Assembly (NCBI RefSeq): GCF_900187445.1
Contig: NZ_FYEB01000013.1
Coordinates: 62,001 to 126,000, forward strand
Origin: Pseudomonas sp. Irchel s3b2
GTDB taxonomy: Bacteria > Pseudomonadota > Gammaproteobacteria > Pseudomonadales > Pseudomonadaceae
Direction: 5' to 3'
Length of the DNA: 64,000 bases
Below the pieces are notes generated by a model that saw only the letters and a list, made by a program, of their open reading frames with translations, was not told where the DNA came from and searched no databases. Position numbers and translations under genes: made by a program. How positions within the stretch are numbered: position 1 is the first letter of the stretch; every line of letters begins with the position of its first letter. This document shows positions 1 through 8,891 of this stretch, piece after piece.

Positions 1-2
1 GT

Positions 3-617
3 CTCAAGGCGTGGGATCGCCGGGTGAATCTGGACAGCGGGCTGGGGGTTGTACATTTTCAGAATGTCATGGTGCCGTTACAGAAAATTCCTGACATCTG
101 GCGGGTAGCGTTCGATCCGAAGGATGCGCAACACACACCGCGTGGCCTGGCAATTGAACGGCCAGACGTCGCCAAAGCAATTCGCACGGCGATGCTGGCT
201 TCGGTCGAACAGGTAAAAACCCTTGGCCTGAAAGCCGATAGCCGCTGGGGCGATATCCAGGTGGTCAGCAGTGGCGGGCAGCAAACGCCAATTCACGGCG
301 GGCCGGGCACGCTGGGTGTGTATAACGCGATCCAAAGCGTGCCGAGCACCGACGGCAAACGCGAAGTCGTCAGTGGCACCAGTTATTTGCAGGTGGTGAC
401 GTTCGATGACAAGGGGCCTCAGGCTCAGGGCTTACTGGCATTCTCATTGTCCAGTGATCCGGCGTCAAAGTACTCTCGGGATCAGACACTGGCTTTTTCG
501 AAGAAACAGTTGAGTGTGTTGCCGTTTACCGAGCAGCAGATCACGGCCGATCCGCAGTACCAGGCTCAGACGATTCGAGAGCAGGATGAAAAAGCAGGGA
601 AGATCGCCGCGCAGTAA
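3..617 (+). CDS. Penicillin-acylase-family amidohydrolase, C-terminal part (PvdQ/QuiP-like)
   Basis: The reading frame is open from the left edge of the window (LKAWDRRVNLDSG...), so the true start and the catalytic N-terminal Ser lie outside. What remains, about 204 residues, looks like the C-terminal end of the beta chain of an N-terminal-nucleophile acylase: a GGPGTLGVYNAI stretch, then a SYLQVVTFD strand and the segment ending LPFTEQQI. Family members remove acyl chains from homoserine lactones or from pyoverdine precursors in the periplasm. The gene points at a FecR-like gene on the other strand, an arrangement compatible with pyoverdine biology (pvdQ), but too little is visible to choose between PvdQ, QuiP and other acylases. 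GTG at 24 is an internal codon, not the start. Confidence 0.75.
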   Translation, partial: LKAWDRRVNLDSGLGVVHFQNVMVPLQKIPDIWRVAFDPKDAQHTPRGLAIERPDVAKAIRTAMLASVEQVKTLGLKADSRWGDIQVVSSGGQQTPIHGGPGTLGVYNAIQSVPSTDGKREVVSGTSYLQVVTFDDKGPQAQGLLAFSLSSDPASKYSRDQTLAFSKKQLSVLPFTEQQITADPQYQAQTIREQDEKAGKIAAQ

Positions 618-641
618 TCGCGATAACGTTTGAATGAAAAA

Positions 642-683
642 TGAAGGCCGCACCCCGCAAGGGTGGCGGCCTTCAGCTTTTTG
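642..683. terminator. Bidirectional rho-independent terminator
   Basis: A GC-rich stem (TGAAGGCCGC at 642-651 pairing with GCGGCCTTCA ending near 676) around a CGCAA-type loop is followed by TTTTT on the plus strand and by ATTTTT on the minus strand. It sits between the convergent acylase and fecR genes and overlaps the fecR stop codon, so it can serve both. Confidence 0.85.
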
Positions 684-1674
684 GGGCTTGTTGCGGGATC
701 GAATTGAGGACCGGATTGCCGTCCTTGTTGCGGGTCAGGTAGACCGGTAGCACCTTGGGCAACGAAGCCACCAGGTTATTGAGCTCTTTGATGTTGTAGA
801 TACCGCCGAGGCGAATCGAGCCGGTACTGTGGTCCGCGATCATGACTGGTTTGTTCAAATAACGATTGATCAAGGGCATGGCTTCGGTCAGCGCCAGATC
901 ATCGAGCACCAGTTTGCCGCTGCGCCAGGCCAGCGAATGGTCATTGGCAGAGGTCTGGCTGATTTGCGGCGTGAAGTCGCCGTGCCGGTAACGCGCCTGC
1001 ATGGCAGGTTCGAGAAGTGAACCCTCGCCGGGCAGGGCACCGTTGCTGGTCACCAGTACGGAACCCTCGATCAGGTTCACGCGTACCTGGTCTTCATACA
1101 TCCAGACGTTGAATTGGGTACCCGTGACGCGAATCCTGCCGTCGGCCGCCTTGACGATGAATGGGTGCTGCATGTCGTGACTGACGCTGAAGAAGGCTTC
1201 GCCTTTTTTCAGGGTGACACGACGCTGATCCTTGTAATTGCTGAACGTCAGTTCACTGCCCAGGTTCAGCTCCACCTGGCTGCCATCGCTCAGCGTGACC
1301 TGACGAACATTATCGGTCGCCTCGAAATGCTGGTAGGCATTGGGCAGCCAACCCAGGTTCCATCCGGTATAGGCCGCCAGCGGCAGCGCGAGGGCGCAGA
1401 CGGTGGCGGCAATGCCGAAGGTGCGCCAAGGCGTTGCCGGTTTGACGCGAGCAGCCTGTGCGGCGGATTCGGGACGAGGCAAATCCCCGGCCACATCCCA
1501 GATCTCCAGCATGGCTTCGTACTCGAGGGCATGCAGCGGATGAGCATTACGCCATTGCTCGAACGCCAGGCGTTCTTCGGCCGTGCAGTCGATGGCGTGC
1601 ATACGCATGCACCAGTGCGCAGCGGCATCGGTGATGGCGTCGTATTGGGCTTGCGAGAGAGAGTGGTCGGTCAT
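673..1674 (-). CDS. FecR-family anti-sigma factor / sigma regulator
   Basis: A 333-residue protein with the FecR plan. A cytoplasmic N-terminal domain (about residues 8-60, with the AAHWCMRMHA and ERLAFEQWRNAHPLHALEYE segments) would bind an ECF sigma factor. One membrane helix lies near residues 85-108. The periplasmic FecR domain (about 115-215) contains RQVTLSDGSQVELNLGS and VTGTQFNVW, and a C-terminal STN-binding-like region follows. Such proteins pass the state of a TonB-dependent siderophore receptor to a FecI-type sigma factor. Normally the sigma gene lies immediately upstream in the same operon; here upstream is 210 bp without a gene and then the end of a toxin-like gene. FpvR is a possible identity given the neighbouring acylase, but this is inference. 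Confidence 0.88.
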   Translation of the reverse strand: MTDHSLSQAQYDAITDAAAHWCMRMHAIDCTAEERLAFEQWRNAHPLHALEYEAMLEIWDVAGDLPRPESAAQAARVKPATPWRTFGIAATVCALALPLAAYTGWNLGWLPNAYQHFEATDNVRQVTLSDGSQVELNLGSELTFSNYKDQRRVTLKKGEAFFSVSHDMQHPFIVKAADGRIRVTGTQFNVWMYEDQVRVNLIEGSVLVTSNGALPGEGSLLEPAMQARYRHGDFTPQISQTSANDHSLAWRSGKLVLDDLALTEAMPLINRYLNKPVMIADHSTGSIRLGGIYNIKELNNLVASLPKVLPVYLTRNKDGNPVLNSIPQQAPKS

Positions 1675-1884
1675 TGACTCATCCTGATTTCCTGCATTCT
1701 AACCTTGAGGGGAAGTCTGCGAGAACAACCGTCATGGCAATTGCCCATCAAAGTACAATTTATTTTTTATCCAGACGCCCTGAAGAACTGGGCGTCGCTG
1801 GGCAGTATCCATAAATGAAGTGAAAAAAAGATCAACCGGCGCTGAATCTGCTTCCGCCTCCTGTTACCGCTTCAAGCGGTGAAC

Positions 1885-4800
1885 TCAGGGTGTATCAACA
1901 TGCAGTTGGCGCCCCAAATGACTGATCAACCAGGAAACACTGTCAGCGTTCCCCAACTGCACAGCCAATCTGATCTTCGAATCATTCATAAAGCGACTGC
2001 GGGCATTGGACAGTGTCGTTTGACCGGTCAATTTCAAGACATGAACGAGCGCATTGTGAGTGTTTTCATAAGTCGTTTGGCCAAAATCCTCCCAAAGCCC
2101 AGTATCGTCATTCAAGACCGCGAAGAGTTCGTTTGACGGGGATCGGCTCGACAGTGCTGTGCTCTGAACTGAGGACAGCGCGGTCTTTAACTCTCTGGCG
2201 CGGGGAGTGGATGTTTCGATCAGGTCGGCAAAAGGCCTGACGGAGTCGAGGTATGCAATATCTTCTGTATTGCAAACGATGTGCGAAAGCTCATGGATCA
2301 GCGTAATCGCGCGTGCATGAGCGCTGATCGGGAAGGACGCGTCAGACAAGTAATTGCGGTAATGATCAAGGCGGGGAAGAAAAAACTTCTCGGCCAGATA
2401 GATTTTGCGTTTGTCGTCCGACGGAATAACGAAGCCGTAGGTACCGTCCCTGTTTTCGAATAGTGTTCCGACGGCGAAGCGCCTGGATTTTGGTTGCCTG
2501 AGTGTGGGATCCAGCAAGGAACCAAAGATGTCACCCACTGTTTTTTCAAGCAACGATACATGCTCCGGTAGTACCTCGGGCACATCAATAAAATCCTGGA
2601 TAAGTTGATGGACAGGAGACTCCACGCCGTCGGCAGCCTTGAGTAATTGCAGGTTGCGCATACTGTTCCAGGCATAGGTCGTTGCCTGGTCCAGACCTTC
2701 ATCAATCAACCGGGCCTTTACAGGGTACAGCCGACGGATTTCGGGCATGCCGTCGGCTTCAACGTTCATGCCGTACCTGACGGTAATCAACGTTTCCAAT
2801 CGCCTGAGCATTCCATAACGAGGACGTTGTGTGTCTGATTCCGCAATCCATTGCCTGGCCGTGTTCTGACGCAGATACGGGCCTTGGGTCTTGTCGCCGA
2901 CAATGCGCCAGCGATCCCCGCGTTTTTTGACGGGATAGACGTTGCCTTCAACCGCCGCGAAGTGTTTTTTTGTCGTCGGATGAGTGTAGAGGCCCAATGC
3001 CGGACTCAATGTCATTGAGTTCAGGTCGACATCCATACTCTCGTGACGCCGCAAGCGAATGCGCTCGGGAGCGGTCGTGTCTACGTCTTGCCACTTAAGC
3101 GGTAAGTCAGTTGCTTGCGGCGCTGGCTCGCTGATGGCCGAAGTCGAGGTCGGTTCATCCTCCGCCGATTGACGCAGCATGGCGAGTTGCGCAATGCCAC
3201 TGATGAACGACTTTATCGCCGGTTTCCATCGTTGCGCCTGGAGGTCTTCGGCGGATTGTTTGATGTCTTTGTAACTGCGCCATACGGTGATCGGGTACGC
3301 CAGTTTGCCCATGAAAAACGTATAGGCCTGGTTCACATCCTCACTCAGGACATGTTTGATGACCGCCCATTCGCTCTGAGCGTTGGTATCAGACTGACAA
3401 CCCAACAATCGGCCGAGTAACGCGGCGTTGTCGTTGAACAACTGTGTGAGCAGGTTGCCCGTGACAGGCTTGAGCCCCAGGCTCACGTTGTCAGGTTGGT
3501 CACTTGCAGGGCTCAATCCGCTTTCACACAGCGCGCGATCAGCCTGCGACAGACTGCCGAGGACCCAGTTGCGTAAAGCACCTTGAGTCTTCAATTCAGT
3601 CAGCAACAGCTGTTCATTTGCGTATTCCTTTACCCAATGTTCGGGGCTGTAGGGGGCGATCAGAACCCGAGGGCCGGTGATGTTCTGTTTTGATCCGATC
3701 AGATAGGTGCCCGGCACCTGAATCGCTTCGCCGCTTTTGATGCCCAGGAGTTGCAACGGACGGATAATCGCATCCGCCCCCTGGACAGCGGCGCGGGCGA
3801 TGGCGTCGGGCATATCCATAACCTGTCGAATCAGATCAAACCCGCTTTGGCTCAGGCGCCCTTGCAGTTTTTCTGCGTGGGCATAGTGCATGAGTTGCCA
3901 TGGCAACTGGGCGGCGAACGATTTTCTACGTGTTGCGGCGTTGCTGTGGGTGTCGGCAAGTGCGGCCTTCAATACTGTTTGCTGATGCTGGCCGAGGTTC
4001 AAATTCCGGATCAGGCGTTTGATGTAGCTTTCATCCATCCCTTCGGGAATTGCAGTGGCATCAAGTGAAACCAGCTTGAAACGGGCCTGCTCCAGGTCAT
4101 GAAAGTGAATCAACGCGAAATCAGTCAGAGTTTGCGTCGATGTCATGGACGCCGAAGGCTGGCTGATCTGCACCTGAATGTTGTCCGGGTCCATATCGAA
4201 GGTGTCTGCCTTGAGTTGCTTCTCAAGCTCATGATGGGCCGTACGCTGCAGCGAGCGAATGCCGGTCAGATAGTCTTTGTCGTCGTTGACGTTATGCACG
4301 TATTGCTGGAGCAGTTCTGCGTGCAGTACCTGATCTTCGATCGAAGCCTCGCCCAGCCATGCTGGAAGCTTTTGCCGAGTGATCAGGGATTGGGCGATGT
4401 CCATTGCTCGGTGCAACCCTGTCGTGGGGTGGCGCAAGGACACGAGGTTCAGAAGACTGGACCGTGTCGCTTCGGGAAGCGTGTCGTGAAGTGCTTTTTC
4501 GACGAGGTCAGCGTCCAGTCGTACCTGTTTTTTTTGAACGTGGTCGAGAAAGTTTTCGTGAATCAGTTCCAGCGGCGCCAAGGTAAATGTATGGCTGGAC
4601 ATTCGTTCGACACGGCCCAGGTTTTCCAGCAGTGAAAAACGTTCGTCATGGTTTTGCAGGCGTTTCTGGAGCCTGCTCAATAAGGCTGTCAATGAGGGGA
4701 GCGCTTCAAATCCCAGGGTTGGCGTCCATAGGATGGCCTTGCCTGAATGAGTCGGGTCCAGACCGCCACGTTCCGTCAGCACAAAGCAGCTGGCCAGTTT

Positions 4801-6741
4801 CAATAAGTCCGTAGCGTCGCCAGCCTTTAGTGCCAGCGCGAATACATCGGGCACAAAACCGTTCAGTCCGGTGCGCTGGAGCCTTACGGGAGCGTCGAGG
4901 ACTGTTTTGATGATCGCCTGTTCTACAGCGCCCAGTGTGTCGGCGAGTGTCCGTAATTGAAGCTCGCTGCGCAATGCCGTTGACAGGGTGCGAGTGAAGC
5001 CTGATTGCAGCTGTGCCAGAGACTCTCCGACGACATTTTGTGCTCCAACGACCGTGTGGGTCGCGGCGGGGATGGCAGGGTGACTGGCAAGTTGCCGTTC
5101 AAGCGTCTGTTCAGCGGCGCTGAGCAGAGTCAGTTGTTCGCTGGCCGATTCCGTATGCGCGGTGGCAGCCAGGGCGTTGCGTTGTTGCTGCGACTGTTTA
5201 CTCCAGCGCAGGTCCACCTGCGTGCTCCATCGTCCACTGGCATCGGCGACCAACAGCTGATGATCGATCAACCCTCGTATATCCAGCGCCTTGTCAATCA
5301 AGGCATGCGGGTCGAGCATGCCTTCACTTGCCTGGTAGCGGCGCAGCGCATAAGTCAGGTTTGTCAGTTGCTTGGCGAGGATGTCCTTCATGAGTTGCTT
5401 GAACACCGCGCCGACAATCGGCTCACCAACAATGGTGCGCTCGTTCTCATTCAATGAGAGGAACGTGTCACGTTCTTCGAGGGACATGAAATCGAGAAGA
5501 TTGTCTTCACGGCCTTCGCTTTTCATCATGTTCAACACGATGTGCCTGACTGCAGCCATGTCAGAGGTGCCTTCGATACCTCTGGATGGGGTATACAAAT
5601 AACTCAGGGTATCGGCGCTGGTGATCATCAAGGAGCAGGCCAGTTCCGCATAGTGCTTATGAGGTGCGCTGACACGAACTTTTTCGATGCGCAGTTTTTT
5701 GTCCGAAGCCAATGAGTCGTTGATGCCGGCCTCGCCGACGGTTATCAATTCAAGGTAGTTGCCCGATGACAAATCACCTTGCTGGCGTTTGAGCAAAAGT
5801 ACAGTGTGATAACTGTCGCAAAGGCATCTGGAAAAAAAGTCCGAGCGTGATTGCTCGTTACTCATGGGGGTGTTCCAGAAGGTCTCGAGCAAGTTGCGAA
5901 GGCTAAGCGAAAGGTTTTTTGCGCTCTCTGTTATCGCGCTTTCCCAGTATTGGTTGTCCGCGTCGCTACTGATGCCATGACCAGGATGGGAGAAAATCCT
6001 GTAGTCACCCTGTGGCCACTGATTCGTCAGGTAGTAGTGCAGCAAGGCATCGCTCAATGACAGCGAAGATTCTTTGTGGATGCGCTCAATGTTATCGGCG
6101 CCGGAGCGGGTAAAGCTTTCCAGGCGAGTCAGCCGCTGATCCAGCTGGGGGAAGCGCCCGGCCAGTGCTGTTTTAAGTGTTTCATCCAGCATCGACTGGA
6201 GTATCGGGGTCTTCACCAGCTCATCGATCATCGCCTTGAGATTGTGTGCCTGATTGAGTTGGATGAGCCGCTCCTGATCCTGGAATACTGCCCCTTCGAT
6301 TTCTTTCGTGGAAATGCCCGAGACCGTGGTTGCCAACACGGTGTTGCGCTGCTCGATGGAGAGGTAGCGCAACAACTCTCGCTGCCCGGTGGCCTGTCCA
6401 AGCCATTGCTTGAGCCCATTCTTGAGGCTGACCATGTCGGCGAATTTGATCAGGCCCTTCCATGGCGTGTAGAGCATCACCGATGAAGTGTTGGGCAGGC
6501 TCATGGCAAAGGCCCCGGCCAACGGTATATCGGTTGCACCGCTCAGGCGCAGAAGCAGGTGATCGACCTGCATGGGCCTGGTTTGCGCCATGCGAGCCGC
6601 GTGGGTGGGAAGATACACACCGCTCAACCAATTCAGGTCATCACGGGTGAAGTTCAGCGCTTTTTCGCGAGCACCGGGTTCCTTGGCAAGGGACCCACGA
6701 TGCGCCTCGTCGAAAAAATAAGGCTGTGTGGAAGTTGTCAT
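1885..6741 (-). CDS. Large toxin-like protein (DUF6543/dermonecrotic-toxin type) with C-terminal HELSH metalloprotease motif
   Basis: I start this at ATG 6741 (MTTSTQPYFF), behind GAGGAAACTCC; the open frame runs further upstream to 7065 but that part overlaps the divergent gene and lacks a ribosome site. The 1618-residue product has no signal peptide. It resembles the giant Pseudomonas proteins annotated as dermonecrotic-toxin/DUF6543. A module of the form hydrophobic-(Y/W)TP-G followed by a Leu-rich helix and LL-x-S-x-E-x-R recurs at about residues 90-137, 382-430 and 670-713, with a diverged copy at 1027-1073. A second domain around 1266-1300 has YPVKKRGDRWRIVG and GPYLR. Near the C-terminus, residues 1483-1487 are HELSH with an acidic pair ED at 1493-1494, a zincin-like site reminiscent of effector metalloproteases such as M91. 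No secretion system, immunity gene or chaperone is next to it. Host-directed or inter-bacterial activity is inferred, not shown. Confidence 0.8.
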   Translation of the reverse strand: MTTSTQPYFFDEAHRGSLAKEPGAREKALNFTRDDLNWLSGVYLPTHAARMAQTRPMQVDHLLLRLSGATDIPLAGAFAMSLPNTSSVMLYTPWKGLIKFADMVSLKNGLKQWLGQATGQRELLRYLSIEQRNTVLATTVSGISTKEIEGAVFQDQERLIQLNQAHNLKAMIDELVKTPILQSMLDETLKTALAGRFPQLDQRLTRLESFTRSGADNIERIHKESSLSLSDALLHYYLTNQWPQGDYRIFSHPGHGISSDADNQYWESAITESAKNLSLSLRNLLETFWNTPMSNEQSRSDFFSRCLCDSYHTVLLLKRQQGDLSSGNYLELITVGEAGINDSLASDKKLRIEKVRVSAPHKHYAELACSLMITSADTLSYLYTPSRGIEGTSDMAAVRHIVLNMMKSEGREDNLLDFMSLEERDTFLSLNENERTIVGEPIVGAVFKQLMKDILAKQLTNLTYALRRYQASEGMLDPHALIDKALDIRGLIDHQLLVADASGRWSTQVDLRWSKQSQQQRNALAATAHTESASEQLTLLSAAEQTLERQLASHPAIPAATHTVVGAQNVVGESLAQLQSGFTRTLSTALRSELQLRTLADTLGAVEQAIIKTVLDAPVRLQRTGLNGFVPDVFALALKAGDATDLLKLASCFVLTERGGLDPTHSGKAILWTPTLGFEALPSLTALLSRLQKRLQNHDERFSLLENLGRVERMSSHTFTLAPLELIHENFLDHVQKKQVRLDADLVEKALHDTLPEATRSSLLNLVSLRHPTTGLHRAMDIAQSLITRQKLPAWLGEASIEDQVLHAELLQQYVHNVNDDKDYLTGIRSLQRTAHHELEKQLKADTFDMDPDNIQVQISQPSASMTSTQTLTDFALIHFHDLEQARFKLVSLDATAIPEGMDESYIKRLIRNLNLGQHQQTVLKAALADTHSNAATRRKSFAAQLPWQLMHYAHAEKLQGRLSQSGFDLIRQVMDMPDAIARAAVQGADAIIRPLQLLGIKSGEAIQVPGTYLIGSKQNITGPRVLIAPYSPEHWVKEYANEQLLLTELKTQGALRNWVLGSLSQADRALCESGLSPASDQPDNVSLGLKPVTGNLLTQLFNDNAALLGRLLGCQSDTNAQSEWAVIKHVLSEDVNQAYTFFMGKLAYPITVWRSYKDIKQSAEDLQAQRWKPAIKSFISGIAQLAMLRQSAEDEPTSTSAISEPAPQATDLPLKWQDVDTTAPERIRLRRHESMDVDLNSMTLSPALGLYTHPTTKKHFAAVEGNVYPVKKRGDRWRIVGDKTQGPYLRQNTARQWIAESDTQRPRYGMLRRLETLITVRYGMNVEADGMPEIRRLYPVKARLIDEGLDQATTYAWNSMRNLQLLKAADGVESPVHQLIQDFIDVPEVLPEHVSLLEKTVGDIFGSLLDPTLRQPKSRRFAVGTLFENRDGTYGFVIPSDDKRKIYLAEKFFLPRLDHYRNYLSDASFPISAHARAITLIHELSHIVCNTEDIAYLDSVRPFADLIETSTPRARELKTALSSVQSTALSSRSPSNELFAVLNDDTGLWEDFGQTTYENTHNALVHVLKLTGQTTLSNARSRFMNDSKIRLAVQLGNADSVSWLISHLGRQLHVDTP

Positions 6742-6969
6742 GGAGTTTCCTCTGATGGGCTGCGATGGGAGATCGCAGCTCGTTGGGCCGAGGAAAAACA
6801 GTAGGGCCAATGGACGGCCTGAGTGCGGTACATATTGCTTGATCCTGATCCCGCGTCGAGGGCTTGACAGGAGCCTGGTGAAACAGCGCTTAATCGATGA
6901 ATGTTTTCCTGTTGCCCTGCAACTTTGTTTGACCTGTTGCCCGTACTTTATAAAAAAAAGGAGCTTCAG

Positions 6970-8013
6970 ATGTCTGCGCCACACGATCATGTGTCTACTG
7001 CAGTTTCGCAAAACCTGTCCTTCGAAGCGCTGACGGCGTTGCTCGAGCAGATCTTCCTGCGCCACGGCACCTCAGCCGCTGTCGCCAAAACCCTGGCCCT
7101 CAACTGCGCCGGCGCCGAGCGCGACGGTGCCCACAGTCACGGTGTTTTTCGCATTCCCGGTTATGTGTCGACGCTGCAGAGCGGCTGGGTCAATGGTCAG
7201 GCCATACCGGTAGTCGAGGACGTGGCCTCGGGGTTTGTCCGGGTTGATGCGGGCAACGGTTTCGCGCAACAAGCCCTGGCGGCGGCACGGCCATTGTTGG
7301 TCGAAAAAGCCCGCAGCGCAGGCATTGCGGTGCTGGCCATTCGTAACTCCCACCATTTCGCCGCCTTATGGCCGGACGTCGAGCCATTTGCCGACGAAGG
7401 TCTGGTGGCTCTTAGTGTGGTCAACAGCATGACTTGCGTGGTGCCGCACGGTGCCGATCGTCCGCTGTTCGGGACCAATCCAATTGCCTTCGCCGCCCCT
7501 CGGGCCAACGGTGATCCGATCGTCTTCGATCTTGCGACCAGCGCCATCGCCCATGGCGATGTACAGATCGCAGCCCGTAAAGGCGAGCGTTTGCCGGCGG
7601 GCATGGGCGTGGACAGCCTCGGCCAGCCGACCCAAGACCCGAAAGCGATCCTTGAGGGCGGCGCCTTGCTGCCGTTTGGCGGGCACAAGGGCTCGGCGCT
7701 GTCGATGATGGTGGAACTGCTGGCGGCGGCGTTGACCGGGGGCAATTTTTCTTTCGAGTTCGACTGGTCGAACCATCCGGGGGCGAAAACACCCTGGACC
7801 GGTCAACTGCTGATCGTGATCGATCCGAGCAAATCGGCGGGGCAGAATTTTGCCGAGCGCAGTCAGGAACTGGTCCGGCAGATGCATGGTGTGGGGCTCA
7901 AGCGGTTGCCGGGTGATCGGCGTCATCAGCACCGCGCCAAAGCCAAGGTCGACGGCATTGCACTCGACCCTCAAACATTGGCAGATCTGCGGGAACTGGC
8001 CGGGCTTTTGTAG
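6970..8013 (+). CDS. dpkA: Ldh-family NAD(P)-dependent reductase, probable delta1-piperideine-2-carboxylate reductase
   Basis: The start chosen is ATG 6970, seven bases after AAAAAAGGAG; an in-frame ATG at 6901 lacks such a site. The 347-residue product has the malate/L-lactate dehydrogenase (Ldh2) fold markers: AERDGAHSHGVFRIPGYV (about residues 48-65), the RNSHHFAALWP segment, the NPIAFAAPR strand and LLPFGGHKGSALSMMVE near residue 235. In Pseudomonas the closest characterised relatives (DpkA) reduce the cyclic imines piperideine-2-carboxylate and pyrroline-2-carboxylate to L-pipecolate and L-proline in D-lysine/D-proline use. Other Ldh2 enzymes act on malate, ureidoglycolate or 2,3-diketogulonate, so the substrate is an inference. 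Transcribed divergently from the toxin-like gene across about 230 bp. Confidence 0.8.
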   Translation: MSAPHDHVSTAVSQNLSFEALTALLEQIFLRHGTSAAVAKTLALNCAGAERDGAHSHGVFRIPGYVSTLQSGWVNGQAIPVVEDVASGFVRVDAGNGFAQQALAAARPLLVEKARSAGIAVLAIRNSHHFAALWPDVEPFADEGLVALSVVNSMTCVVPHGADRPLFGTNPIAFAAPRANGDPIVFDLATSAIAHGDVQIAARKGERLPAGMGVDSLGQPTQDPKAILEGGALLPFGGHKGSALSMMVELLAAALTGGNFSFEFDWSNHPGAKTPWTGQLLIVIDPSKSAGQNFAERSQELVRQMHGVGLKRLPGDRRHQHRAKAKVDGIALDPQTLADLRELAGLL

Positions 8014-8076
8014 GAGCCAGGCTTGCCGGCGAAGGCGGACTTGAGATCGCCTTCGCCGGCAAGCCTGGCTCCTACG
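8010..8076. repeat. REP palindrome pair
   Basis: GTAGGAGCCAGGCTTGCCGG... (8010-8037) and its inverse (8049-8076) form two 28-bp arms separated by 11 bases. The left arm includes the dpkA stop codon. This is the Pseudomonas REP family and may act as a transcription end or 3' mRNA stabiliser. Confidence 0.9.
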
Positions 8077-8140
8077 AAAAGCGGTTCATTCGCTTAACTG
8101 ACTGGCATTACGGCAAGCCTACAGGTCCAGTGTTTCCCAA

Positions 8141-8458
8141 TTAACGTCGGCCCAACAACAGCCCCACCACCAAACCGAATCCCGCGGATATAGCTACGGT
8201 TTGCCAAGGATGACCACCGATGTAGATTTCGGTGGCGTCGACCGCGGGCCTGGTCCGATCACGCATACCGGAGACTGAACTGCGGGCCTGCTGGAGTTTC
8301 TGGGCGATTTGCCCACGAAGGGTGTCCGCTTCGTCACCGACCAGTGAAGCGCTGCTCTTCAGCAGTTTTTCCGACTCTTCGATCAGGGCCTGAAGTTCGC
8401 TGAAGACCTGATCCTTGATTTGATCCTCGGCGACTTGATCGATGATTTTACGGGCCAT
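8141..8458 (-). CDS. DUF883 (ElaB/YqjD-type) membrane-anchored protein
   Basis: Start ATG 8458 (MARKIIDQVAEDQ) follows AAGGAG. The product is 105 residues: a charged helical region (about 1-75) with heptad-like spacing of Leu, then GGHPWQTVAISAGFGLVVGLL and a final GRR, i.e. one C-terminal membrane helix ending in a short basic tail. This matches the DUF883/ElaB family, inner-membrane proteins reported to associate with stationary-phase ribosomes in enterics. The gene is divergent from a small basic ORF at 8622. Confidence 0.85.
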   Translation of the reverse strand: MARKIIDQVAEDQIKDQVFSELQALIEESEKLLKSSASLVGDEADTLRGQIAQKLQQARSSVSGMRDRTRPAVDATEIYIGGHPWQTVAISAGFGLVVGLLLGRR

Positions 8459-8621
8459 TGAAGTACTCCTTGCAGGTGAATGGGCAGTGAACAATGGAGT
8501 CTGGCGCCATGGCAAAAGTTGCAGCCATTTTGCCTGGCGACTTCACCCTGAGGAAAATCCAGGGCAGGACATTTCTTCCTACAGTGTAAGATGTCGCCTA
8601 TTTACGCAGCAGGAAATTCCC

Positions 8622-8873
8622 ATGAGCTTCAATCTGGCCGACAAACCCCTTGCCGAGCGCGCGGCGCTTGAAGATGAAAAATCCCGTTTGTTCGAACTCT
8701 GGCAAAACAACCTGGGCAAAGCCAAGGGCGAAGCCGCACGGTTGTTCGGTGAGCGTGCCAAGCGCAAAGGCAAATGGGCCGAGTGGGTGCGCTCCGAACT
8801 CGACGGCATGTCGCCCCCGGAATTTGCGAACATGGTGCGCAGTGAGGTCAATCGGCTGATGGCCGCTAAATAA
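8622..8873 (+). CDS. Small conserved-looking basic hypothetical protein
   Basis: Eighty-three residues from ATG 8622, with AGGAAATTCCC just before it. The protein is helical and charged, with Lys/Arg-rich KAKGEAARLFGERAKRKGKWAEWV in the middle (about 31-54) and a helix SPPEFANMVRSEVNRLM at the end. No membrane segment or signal peptide. I do not recognise a named family. It is flanked by the divergent DUF883 gene and the convergent LysR gene. Confidence 0.7.
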   Translation: MSFNLADKPLAERAALEDEKSRLFELWQNNLGKAKGEAARLFGERAKRKGKWAEWVRSELDGMSPPEFANMVRSEVNRLMAAK

Positions 8874-8891
8874 GCTTCCAGACACTATTTC

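Noticed and set aside
1774..1798. GACGCCC...GGGCGTC inverted repeat upstream of fecR as a terminator
   Set aside because: The stem is followed by no T-run on either strand (A-rich on the minus strand); no operator role can be supported.
6901..6969. Upstream ATG extending the DpkA-like protein by 23 residues
   Set aside because: No ribosome site, cysteine-rich unusual residues, and a strong AAGGAG sits directly before ATG 6970 where family similarity begins.
6742..7065. N-terminal extension of the toxin-like protein by 108 residues
   Set aside because: It overlaps the divergent dpkA-like gene and its promoter, has basic low-quality composition, and ATG 6741 has a good ribosome site.
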